From positions 104,779 through 168,778 of the forward strand of contig NZ_JABJXU010000007.1 in NCBI RefSeq assembly GCF_013155265.1: a DNA stretch of 64,000 nt. Reading direction: 5' to 3'. Below are positions 7,733-14,629 of this stretch, in pieces. A program made the translations under genes and the position numbers. Each line of letters begins with the position of its first letter. Within the stretch, counting starts at the first letter, position 1. Origin of the DNA: Enterococcus sp. MMGLQ5-1 (GTDB taxonomy: Bacteria > Bacillota > Bacilli > Lactobacillales > Streptococcaceae). The notes under the pieces were generated by a model. The model was not told where the DNA came from and searched no databases. It saw nothing but the letters and a program-made list of their open reading frames with translations.

Positions 7733-8743
7733 TTAGCTATATAAACCAAAACTAGCTAACCAAGCAACAATCACCCGAGGTAACCCATTTAGAAAGCGAG
7801 AGTATAAAACAGCTGGCACACCAACCTCAACTGTCTCGGCATCCGCATCCATTAAGCCTAGACTGACTGGAATAAAGTCACAGCCGTTTTGCGTATTAAT
7901 GGCAAATAGAGCTGGCAGTGCAAGCTGCGGTGGAATATTGCCCTTGCCAATCTCAACACCAATCAAGGTACCAACAATTTGTGAAATGACTGCACCTGGA
8001 CCAAGTAGAGGTGATAAAAAAGGTAATGAACAAACAAAACCAATAATCAACAATCCAAAGATATTTCCAGCCAAGGGTGCCAAGGCATTTGCAATTAAAT
8101 CACCAATGCCACTGCCTTGGATAATCCCAATTAGAAGAGAAACAAACGCCATAAATGGAATGACCGTGTTGAGCATTGTTTGAACACTTTCTCTAGCAGC
8201 TTGATTGAAAATGGCAACTACTTTTCCTGCGCCCATTCCAATTTTGGCAATAAAGCTGCCCTTTGCTGCACGCTGTTCAGTAATTTTCTGCGTTGTATCA
8301 TAGCTTGGACTAGCTTGCGCTGGTGAATTTTGAACTAACGATTCTTTAGTGTTATCCAGTACAACACCATCATACAGCTTAATCTGATTTTTACCAACAG
8401 CTGATACATAAATATCTTCCGTAATATATTGCGCTAATGGGCCGCTTTTTCCAGTTGCTACAATATTGATTGTTGGTATTCCTTTTTTAGGATAAATGCC
8501 ACAGCGTAAAGTGCCGCCACAGTCAACAATCGCTAATGCAACCTCATCATCAGGAATTGATGTTTTGAAAGCATTAACAGAGGTCATCCCTGTTAATTGC
8601 TCAATCAAGTCAACAATTTCTGGACGTTCGCCACCACCAGTAATATAAATAAATTTGTTTTTAGTCTCTGTTGGTGTAATCACTAATGGGCCACCAAAAC
8701 CGCCCTGACCTTTTGTAATAATAATACTTTGATAATCTGTCAT
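7733..8743 (-). CDS. srlE: PTS glucitol/sorbitol-specific EIIBC component (SrlE)
   Basis: Membrane EIIB-containing component of the glucitol PTS, 336 residues from the ATG at 8743. That start has GGAGG nine bases upstream, whereas the in-frame ATG 15 bases earlier has none. The N-terminal cytosolic EIIB domain (about 1-110) has candidate phosphocysteines Cys75 (VDCGG) and Cys81 (RCGIYPKKG). A linker of about 40 residues leads to several membrane segments from about residue 175 on. It lies directly downstream of srlA, the order expected for this family, in which SrlA and SrlE together make up EIIBC. Confidence 0.93.
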   Translation of the reverse strand: MTDYQSIIITKGQGGFGGPLVITPTETKNKFIYITGGGERPEIVDLIEQLTGMTSVNAFKTSIPDDEVALAIVDCGGTLRCGIYPKKGIPTINIVATGKSGPLAQYITEDIYVSAVGKNQIKLYDGVVLDNTKESLVQNSPAQASPSYDTTQKITEQRAAKGSFIAKIGMGAGKVVAIFNQAARESVQTMLNTVIPFMAFVSLLIGIIQGSGIGDLIANALAPLAGNIFGLLIIGFVCSLPFLSPLLGPGAVISQIVGTLIGVEIGKGNIPPQLALPALFAINTQNGCDFIPVSLGLMDADAETVEVGVPAVLYSRFLNGLPRVIVAWLASFGLYS

Positions 8744-8762
8744 TTCTATACCCTCCATTTAG

Positions 8763-9314
8763 CTATTCTTCAATTTTGATTTGCTTGCTCAAGGTGATAC
8801 CTTGCTGCTTGCTAACATAAGCAGTCATCAAATCTGTTACCCAACCACCGATAAAGTTCATTACTAAACCAACTAACAAATAGCGAATGGCAAGCTCTGT
8901 CTGATTTAATCCGAGTGTTTTGATACCCTGTGCAATTCCCATCCAGACAAAAAGCTCTCCAGGATTAATATGAGGAAAAATACCGTTACTTGTATGACAA
9001 AACTGCATCACGGCAGCGCTATAGCCAGGCTTATAAAATTCGGGTAAAAAACGACCTGGTGTCATACTCATTGGATTACCTAGCATAAATGCCGAAAGAA
9101 AAGGTAAAATCATATAACGGGCGATTGGATTTTTAGTTGATTTTTGTGCGACCGCCGTAATCTTATCCTCGCCAATTAAGGCAATCAAAGCATTCATTGC
9201 GGTTAAAAGAATTAAAACAACTGGTACAATCCCTGTCATCCAGCTAATAAATGTATCTGCCCCTGTCTGAAACAGTCCAATAAAGCCTTCAGCAAATTTA
9301 ACAATAATATCCAT
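8763..9314 (-). CDS. srlA: PTS glucitol/sorbitol-specific EIIC component (SrlA)
   Basis: Membrane component EIIC2 of the sorbitol PTS, 183 residues with about four hydrophobic segments. Family features include the amphipathic N-terminus, NPIARYMILPFLSAFMLGNP and FCHTSNGIFPHINPGELF. Together with SrlE it imports and phosphorylates sorbitol. The AAAGGAG ribosome binding site fixes the start. A cre-like site lies just upstream in the gap to srlM. Confidence 0.94.
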   Translation of the reverse strand: MDIIVKFAEGFIGLFQTGADTFISWMTGIVPVVLILLTAMNALIALIGEDKITAVAQKSTKNPIARYMILPFLSAFMLGNPMSMTPGRFLPEFYKPGYSAAVMQFCHTSNGIFPHINPGELFVWMGIAQGIKTLGLNQTELAIRYLLVGLVMNFIGGWVTDLMTAYVSKQQGITLSKQIKIEE

Positions 9315-9344
9315 TATGTTTCTCCTTTATTTTTAAGTTGATAA

Positions 9345-9358
9345 TAATAGCGCTTACA
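9345..9358 (-). promoter_or_regulatory. cre-like catabolite repression site inside the srl operon
   Basis: The minus-strand sequence TGTAAGCGCTATTA matches the catabolite-responsive element consensus TGWAANCGNTNWCA with one mismatch. It lies between srlM and srlA, so CcpA could act as a roadblock or control an internal promoter for the transport genes. Confidence 0.5.
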
Positions 9359-9375
9359 AAAATGAGACCTATTCC

Positions 9376-9852
9376 TTACTTCTTGACGAAGCCTTTAATT
9401 TGTTGACCGTAGCCAAGGAGCTGAATTTTAAGCATTGCAAATGGTGATACCGGTACTTTTTCTTGGTAGTCTTGTGCTCTCACTTTGACCAATAATGTCT
9501 TGGCATCAATAATCGCCTGCTGCACCAGTTTATTTTCCTTGACAACTAAGGCATGTTCCAAAGTAAGATTAGTCAGTTTCTCACCGATATAAGCAGGTTT
9601 TTCTTTAAACTTTGCAAAAACCGTTACGCCTTGCATTACCATTGCATCCTGTATTTCATCTTGCGAGTTAATCGCAAACATAAAGATGGTTCCTGATTGA
9701 ATTTTCCCTGAGCGCCGACCAATTGCCACCTTACCTTTGCCTCTAAGTCGACCATAAGCAAGATTAAAATTTTTAAGCTGTTTTAAACTAAAAATGGTTT
9801 GCAAAATATAAGCAGTAACCACTATAATTCCTAGTAAGATATATGGATTCAT
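9376..9852 (-). CDS. srlM: Glucitol operon activator protein GutM/SrlM
   Basis: Small membrane-anchored protein of 158 residues in the GutM family, an accessory activator in glucitol operons. One N-terminal membrane segment (about residues 3-20, YILLGIIVVTAYILQTIFSL) is followed by the family stretch LAYGRLRGKGKVAIGRRSGK. The start codon overlaps the srlR stop as TAATG with a GGAGG site upstream, so translation of regulator and accessory activator is coupled. Its mechanism in Firmicutes is not settled. Confidence 0.85.
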   Translation of the reverse strand: MNPYILLGIIVVTAYILQTIFSLKQLKNFNLAYGRLRGKGKVAIGRRSGKIQSGTIFMFAINSQDEIQDAMVMQGVTVFAKFKEKPAYIGEKLTNLTLEHALVVKENKLVQQAIIDAKTLLVKVRAQDYQEKVPVSPFAMLKIQLLGYGQQIKGFVKK

Positions 9853-11705
9853 TAAAATACGCCTCCTAATTGAAAATAACGCGATAATTCCTGTTCATTC
9901 TTGATTTGTAATAGCTTCTGTTTAATTAATGATTTCCCCATTATTCTAAAAATAAAATCATAAAGTGCTAATAGTTCTGTCTCAACTTCATCAGACATTG
10001 CCTCTGGTATTGCTAACAAAATAATAACTTGAATTTTCTCATTCCCTAAGCTAATCGGTTCCTGACTAGTAGCCACAGAAACAATAATTTTATCAGAATT
10101 AAGATTGACCGTATGTGGAAAGGCAACGCCATTTTGATAAAAACTATTAGTTAACATCTCCCGCTCAGCCATTCGCTGCTCAAAGTCTGGATCAACAAGC
10201 CCATTTAGCGCTAGCTGCTGAACCATCTGCTCTAGTATCTGCTTGTAGGTTAACGAATCATTGATTATCCTAAAATAGAATAATTGATTTGAAAAATTAA
10301 CTGAGCTACTCTTAGAAAGCTTCATCCACTCACTTTTCAAAAAATTACCACTAAACAGGTTTGTTACACGAATCACAACCGTATGCTTAACATTATGCTC
10401 CAAAGGGATTGTTGAAAAAACAACATAATATTCATCAAAATTAGCTCTTCTAGCCTCCTCTTCAGTAAAATGCACAATCATAGCATCTGAGCCAATGATG
10501 TCTCTAACCTGCTGCTTAATTAATGTTCTAATGCCAACACTTGCACTGGAAACAATTGCAACATGACGTTTCGAAATTTGTAAATTCTTTTGTAAAAACA
10601 ATTCAAAATAAATAGCAAGATAACTAATTTCTGTTTCTGGTGGCACACGACCCACAATATTTCCTAATGCCTCTAAAGCAACCTTTGCCATCTTATAGGC
10701 GAAAGGATAGGAATTAACAATTTCATCAATAAAAATATCTGTTGTCTGAATATGAAATAATAAGCGATTCATCATCATCATTAAGTGGTATTTTAGCTCT
10801 TGAAATAATCGTGACTGGTCAATTTCTACATAGTATTCCTTCTGAATTTCAGCCATCATCTGATTAAAAATATTCGCTAAGCGCTGCTCATCCAGCTCAG
10901 TAATTTCAATTTGTGAAAAATGATTGATGTATATTGGAAATTGAATGAATTCACGTTCATATTGGCTTAATGAAAAGGCAAACTCTGTTTCGACTTCATA
11001 AAAGAAATGCTCTAGGCGAGATTCATCAATAATCCGATTATAGTAGTAGTGAATTGCCGATTGAATTGCAGCATTATGCTTAATACGATGCATGGATACT
11101 AATAAGCTTTTTCTTAATAATGAATAATTGGCCTTTTCAATATGTAAATCATTACATAAATTTATTAAAGTCTGTTCAATTTCATCGGATAATTCAAATT
11201 GCTCTGGAAAATAATCAATAACGTGTTGAATCATCAACAATCTTAAATCAAATTCCTCACCCTGAAGCTGTAAGCCTTTATTCGGTGTGCCCTGCAAATT
11301 GATACCATATTCCTTAAGAAGACTACGTAAGCCTCTCAAGTCCTTATTCATTGTGCCACGACTAACATCTGTGCGCTCAGCCAAGTCATCGATTAAAACA
11401 TAATCCTTTTCAAGCAATGACTTAATAACATAAGCAATGCGCTTAGTTGAGGAATTAAAATCACTTTGCCCCTTTAACGAGCCATCCATTATCTGATCAA
11501 ATTTATTTTGATTTAATATCACAATTTGATAATTATTTAAATCAGCTTGAATGCGAGCAATACCTTTCAATTGATCATTTAACATTTGAATTCCAGTTTT
11601 GATATTATGTCGACTAAAACCCGTTTTTTGACAAAGCTCTTGAATAGAAATTGATTGAGAAAGTATGAGTGTATTTAAAATTTGATACCAACGATTAACT
11701 AACAC
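9852..11705 (-). CDS. srlR: PRD-containing PTS-regulated transcriptional activator of sorbitol genes (SrlR/GutR-like)
   Basis: A BglG/MtlR-type regulator of about 617 residues from the GTG at 11705. Two N-terminal helix-turn-helix regions are followed by two PTS regulation domains (roughly 160-370), an EIIB-like segment (HVAIVSSASVGIRTLI) and a C-terminal EIIA-like domain with the phosphorylatable His in AFPHT. Phosphorylation at these sites should couple its activity to sorbitol transport and to HPr. The frame is open to a TTG at 11756 inside srlD, but GAGGGGG upstream favours 11705. It overlaps srlD's end only if the longer start is used. The domain order suggests a DNA-binding activator, not an RNA antiterminator. 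Confidence 0.88.
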   Translation of the reverse strand: MLVNRWYQILNTLILSQSISIQELCQKTGFSRHNIKTGIQMLNDQLKGIARIQADLNNYQIVILNQNKFDQIMDGSLKGQSDFNSSTKRIAYVIKSLLEKDYVLIDDLAERTDVSRGTMNKDLRGLRSLLKEYGINLQGTPNKGLQLQGEEFDLRLLMIQHVIDYFPEQFELSDEIEQTLINLCNDLHIEKANYSLLRKSLLVSMHRIKHNAAIQSAIHYYYNRIIDESRLEHFFYEVETEFAFSLSQYEREFIQFPIYINHFSQIEITELDEQRLANIFNQMMAEIQKEYYVEIDQSRLFQELKYHLMMMMNRLLFHIQTTDIFIDEIVNSYPFAYKMAKVALEALGNIVGRVPPETEISYLAIYFELFLQKNLQISKRHVAIVSSASVGIRTLIKQQVRDIIGSDAMIVHFTEEEARRANFDEYYVVFSTIPLEHNVKHTVVIRVTNLFSGNFLKSEWMKLSKSSSVNFSNQLFYFRIINDSLTYKQILEQMVQQLALNGLVDPDFEQRMAEREMLTNSFYQNGVAFPHTVNLNSDKIIVSVATSQEPISLGNEKIQVIILLAIPEAMSDEVETELLALYDFIFRIMGKSLIKQKLLQIKNEQELSRYFQLGGVF

Positions 11706-11730
11706 CTTAAAAACTTCCCCCTCTCTCAAG

Positions 11731-12531
11731 CTATCCTCTTGTTTTTCCACCAGCAACGTTGGTAGTAACTCCCGTAATATAACTCGAACGGTCCGATAAG
11801 TAATAGCTCACCAAATCTGCTACCTCGGTCAATTTACCACTTCTTCCCATTGGCGTCGCACTCGTATTAGTATATCCTTTTCTAAGCTGTTCCACTGTAA
11901 TACCCCGAGTATAAGATAAGGCCGTTTCGTAAGCAAGCGTTCTCAAGCCTGTTTCCTCCATGATACCTGGCGCAATGCCCACCACTCTGACATTATATTT
12001 TCCAAGCTCCTTTGCCCAAGAACGTGTAAAGCCGTTGACAGCTGCCTTGGTTGCCGCATAGCAGCTTTGTCCCTCTGAACCTTCTAGTCCACATTCAGAT
12101 GACATATTAATGATAACACCAGCCTTTTTTTCAACTAAAACTCGACCTACGGTCTGAGCGACTAAAAATAATCCTTTTTGATTAATTGCCACCATCTTAT
12201 CAAAAATACTATCTGACAATTCATATTCACCATGTGGTTTTTTAGGATCTATTAAAAGTCGAGGAATATTAATCCCAGCGTTGTTGACAACACCGTCTAT
12301 GGTACCAAATTTTTCAACACCCTGTCTGACTGCATTTTCAACCTCTGCTCGATTTGTAACATCCGTTTGAATAAATAATAGCTTGTCATCAGTCAGGCTA
12401 CCCTCTCGAATATCTAAATTGATAACGTTTACATTTTGTGTCAATAATGATTTAACAATTGCGTGCCCGATTCCAGAAGCACCTCCCGTCACAACAACAA
12501 CCTTACCACTAATTTTTAACCAGTCTGACAT
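11731..12531 (-). CDS. srlD: Sorbitol-6-phosphate 2-dehydrogenase
   Basis: Short-chain dehydrogenase of 266 residues that oxidises sorbitol-6-phosphate to fructose-6-phosphate with NAD. The Rossmann motif TGGASGIG is at residues 15-22, followed by NNAGIN, the catalytic Ser region NMSSE and the YAATK Tyr-Lys pair. The ATG at 12531 has AGGAG eight bases upstream. A GTG nine bases earlier overlaps that site and was rejected. It is the first gene of the srl operon, with the enzyme gene preceding regulator and transporter. Confidence 0.92.
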   Translation of the reverse strand: MSDWLKISGKVVVVTGGASGIGHAIVKSLLTQNVNVINLDIREGSLTDDKLLFIQTDVTNRAEVENAVRQGVEKFGTIDGVVNNAGINIPRLLIDPKKPHGEYELSDSIFDKMVAINQKGLFLVAQTVGRVLVEKKAGVIINMSSECGLEGSEGQSCYAATKAAVNGFTRSWAKELGKYNVRVVGIAPGIMEETGLRTLAYETALSYTRGITVEQLRKGYTNTSATPMGRSGKLTEVADLVSYYLSDRSSYITGVTTNVAGGKTRG

Positions 12532-12641
12532 TTTAATCACTCCTAATTTATTATTTAGTTAGCAAAAATTTTTTAACTGCTTAAAACTTATCCTTGCTAC
12601 AATTTAAGTATAAATATCTGAAATAATAAATTAAGACACAC

Positions 12642-12661
12642 TTTTTTGATTAATCAAAAAA
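12642..12661. promoter_or_regulatory. Palindrome upstream of the srl operon
   Basis: The sequence TTTTTTGATTAATCAAAAAA is a perfect 20-base palindrome about 110 bases before srlD. A TATACT -10 candidate lies downstream without a good -35, as expected for an activator-dependent promoter. It may be the SrlR binding site. It is also AT-rich enough to arise by chance. Confidence 0.4.
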
Positions 12662-12734
12662 AATGATAAACGAATTACTGGACAAAAAAAGGAAGTGGGA
12701 CAAAAGATGTTTAACGACGTAAAAATGTTGCTTT

Positions 12735-12841
12735 CTCTCTCCGATTAAAACTGTGAAAAATAGACAAGTCATTCGTTTATTCAGTCAGACGCTTTCTGTC
12801 TGACCGGATGACGTATCTATTTGAACAGTTTTGAGAGAGAG
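12735..12841. repeat. Hairpin 1 of copy A
   Basis: Outer arms CTCTCTC...AAAACTGT...AATAGA...GTCAT pair with their complements ending GAGAGAG. The tip is a perfect inner stem GTCAGAC/GTCTGAC (12784-12804). Confidence 0.85.
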
Positions 12842-12856
12842 CCTGCCAAAACGAGT

Positions 12857-13012
12857 CGTTTACGCTTTTTAGACAATCTAGCTTCAACGGCTTGAAAGTA
12901 TCGGCATAAACTGAAAAAATAGATAGGCAAAGAGCGCCTTTTACTATTTTTCAGTCTTATGCTCAACTTTCAAAACAAGCCGTTTACGCTTTTTAGGCAA
13001 TCTAGCTTCAAT
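12857..13012 (+). repeat. Repeated linker flanking hairpin 2
   Basis: A 32-base linker at 12857-12888 recurs 124 bases later at 12981-13012 with only two internal differences. It starts CGTTTACGCTTTTTAG and ends with a TCTAGCTTCAA-type segment. A third, more divergent copy of its CGTTTACGC head lies at 13124-13132. Linker plus hairpin therefore behaves as the unit of the array. Confidence 0.75.
12888..12982. repeat. Hairpin 2 of copy A
   Basis: Arms CGGCTTG, AAAGT, GCATAA and ACTGAAAAAATAG pair in order with CTATTTTTCAGT, TTATGC, ACTTT and CAAGCCG across a GGC...GCC tip. Confidence 0.85.
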
Positions 13013-13102
13013 GTCTAGAAAGTTTCACATAAGTACACTCTGCGCTCGGGCAAAGTCTGCCTGAGTAAATTTAGCTTATGTTTCAACTTTCTGAGCAAGG
13101 CA
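13011..13102. repeat. Hairpin 3 of copy A
   Basis: Arms AGAAAGTT and ACATAAG pair with CTTATGT and AACTTTCT. The tip pairs CTCGGGCA with TGCCTGAG. Confidence 0.8.
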
Positions 13103-13159
13103 TTTCAGCATCTTAGATAAGCTCGTTTACGCCTTCTTTCTAAATTTCTACAACAATAA

Positions 13160-13280
13160 GGTGTTAAATCAACTCTCTCAGAAAAGTGTGGACCAGCTAG
13201 GCTTGCATTCATTCACTTTGGCAATTTGTGCCAAAGTGCAGGACGTATTTGTATCGATACTTTTCTAGTTGATTTAACCC
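13160..13280. repeat. Hairpin 4 of copy A
   Basis: Arms GTTAAATCAACT and AGAAAAGT pair with ACTTTTCT and AGTTGATTTAAC. The tip is a perfect CACTTTGGCA/TGCCAAAGTG stem with a five-base loop. A related hairpin with the same outer arms lies at 54392-54460. Confidence 0.85.
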
Positions 13281-13303
13281 ATTCACGCTAAACGAGTATT
13301 TCA

Positions 13304-13394
13304 GCGACTTACGTAAAAGCTAGTGACAACGTGCCTTAGCAGATTTTCTGCTTAGGTATTGACTAGTCGTTGTCGCATTGTCCTTCGTAAGTTA
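13304..13394. repeat. Hairpin 5 of copy A
   Basis: Arms ACTTACG and CTAGTGACAAC pair with GTCGTTG/ACTAG and CGTAAGT. The tip pairs TTAGCAGA with TCTGCTTAG. The distal arm is conserved in the short copy at 24241-24279. Confidence 0.8.
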
Positions 13395-13404
13395 CAAACA
13401 ATAC

Positions 13405-13438
13405 AAAAGGGGCTAGGACTTTTGTCCCAACCCCTTTT
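13405..13438 (-). terminator. glpF terminator formed by the end of the repeat element
   Basis: On the minus strand AAAAGGGGTTGGGAC pairs with GTCCTAGCCCCTTTT around AAAA. It lies 13 bases after the glpF stop codon and doubles as the outer end of the hairpin-array element. Confidence 0.75.
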
Positions 13439-13450
13439 CAAATACTCGAT

Positions 13451-14263
13451 TTATAAATAAATTAATTTAAATAATGCCACACCTGCAGTTGCACCCAAAA
13501 TTGGTGCTAAAATTGGTACCCAAGCATACCACCATTGAGAATCACCCTTATGCTCACCTAGAATAGATTTCGGTAAGAATTGGTGTAGTAAACGTGGACC
13601 AAAGTCACGAGCTGGATTTAAGGCTGGACCTGTCGGACCACCAACAGAGGCAACCAAAGTCATCACCAAGAAGCCTAGTGCTAGATGACCAACCTCTAAG
13701 GCACCACCATGAATTGCTGCTAAGCCATGCTCAGTAATCCCATTAATCCCCGCTAAAGCTTCACTGCTCGCTTGTGCACCAAAGAAATTTTTAGTAATGG
13801 CGACCGCACCAAAGAAAAGCACAAATGAACCAAAAAATTCATTTAAAAAACCATTTAAGCGAGTCCCTGCATTATCAATCGTTGCAAAAGTACCCAAAAT
13901 ATGATTTTTATTATCTGTTTTCAAGTAATATGGGCGGTAAATTGCAACAACGACTAATTGACCCGCCATTGCTCCTAAAAGCTGCGCAATAATATATGGC
14001 AAAACATGTGCCCATGGGAATAAACCTGAAATCGCTAAACCAAGCGTAAACGCTGGATTAATATGATTACCTGAAACATTACCAAACATTAAAGCAGGAA
14101 TCATAACCCCACAGCCATATCCCCATGCAATTGTCATCCAACCTGATGCAAAACCCTTTGTTCCTTTTAAGTCAACATTAGCTACGGCACCATTACCTAA
14201 AATTAATAAAATTGCCGTGCCCAGAAATTCTGTAATGTACTTGACTGTCCAAGAATAGTCCAC
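13451..14263 (-). CDS. glpF: Glycerol uptake facilitator / aquaporin
   Basis: Membrane channel of the MIP family, 270 residues from the GTG at 14263, which has AGGAGG six bases upstream. The frame is open further upstream without a ribosome binding site. Six membrane segments and two half-helices are visible. The first NPA is in SGNHINPAFTLG and the second in GPALNPARDFGPR, where the Asp after NPAR marks aquaglyceroporins that pass glycerol. No glpK or glpO lies beside it. Lactic acid bacteria carry several paralogues, so glycerol is likely but not certain. Confidence 0.9.
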   Translation of the reverse strand: MDYSWTVKYITEFLGTAILLILGNGAVANVDLKGTKGFASGWMTIAWGYGCGVMIPALMFGNVSGNHINPAFTLGLAISGLFPWAHVLPYIIAQLLGAMAGQLVVVAIYRPYYLKTDNKNHILGTFATIDNAGTRLNGFLNEFFGSFVLFFGAVAITKNFFGAQASSEALAGINGITEHGLAAIHGGALEVGHLALGFLVMTLVASVGGPTGPALNPARDFGPRLLHQFLPKSILGEHKGDSQWWYAWVPILAPILGATAGVALFKLIYL

Positions 14264-14629
14264 TTTTTTCCTCCTAAATAAATAAAATATTATTATAATT
14301 ACCATTTGCAATAAGTGCTTGCAATATGAAATTCTATCAATTTTTGCAGGTATTGTAAACGTATTTTTTGAAATTTTCTTAAAATTTTCCTTATATTTTC
14401 ATTAAAATGTAAAATGCTACAATTTTTGTCAAAATAATGAACGAACTAATAAAAATAGCCACCCCTAAATATTTTAAATGAAGTACAAATTAAAACGATT
14501 AATTAAAAAAATGAAAGCCTTTTCTAAGATTTTAGCACAATTTATTAAAAATAATATCTATTTTGTAAATAAATGAAGTATAATTTTAGTAACTATTTCT
14601 ATAATTAATTGATAAATCAAGGAGAAAAA
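14264..14629. other. Divergent intergenic region glpF / MacB-like gene
   Basis: 366 bases without a gene. It holds the glpF promoter and an AT-rich stretch. A TATAAT-like box before the rightward gene has no convincing -35. I see no hairpin array, riboswitch or other conserved structure here. Confidence 0.5.
14331..14359 (-). promoter_or_regulatory. glpF promoter
   Basis: On the minus strand TTTACA (14354-14359), a 17-base spacer and TAGAAT (14331-14336) form a reasonable sigma-A promoter about 70 bases before the start codon. Confidence 0.55.

Larger units (their letters stand above)
12691..13438 (-). repeat. Long modular hairpin-array element (copy A, five hairpins)
   Basis: A 750-base non-coding block between the 3' end of glpF and the 5' side of srlD. 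One end (12691-12720) carries GGGACAAAAG followed by TTTAACGACGT. The other (13405-13438) carries the inverse CTTTTGTCCCAACCCC inside a terminator-like hairpin. Between them are five long imperfect hairpins at 12735-12841, 12888-12982, 13011-13102, 13160-13280 and 13304-13394, joined by linkers that repeat CGTTTACGC. Both ends match those of the short copy at 24201-24370. I see no reading frame of useful length in it. Confidence 0.85.

Noticed and set aside
12691..13438. Integron-like attC array
   Set aside because: The hairpins lie back to back without cassette genes and no integrase is present in the window. The likeness is only formal.
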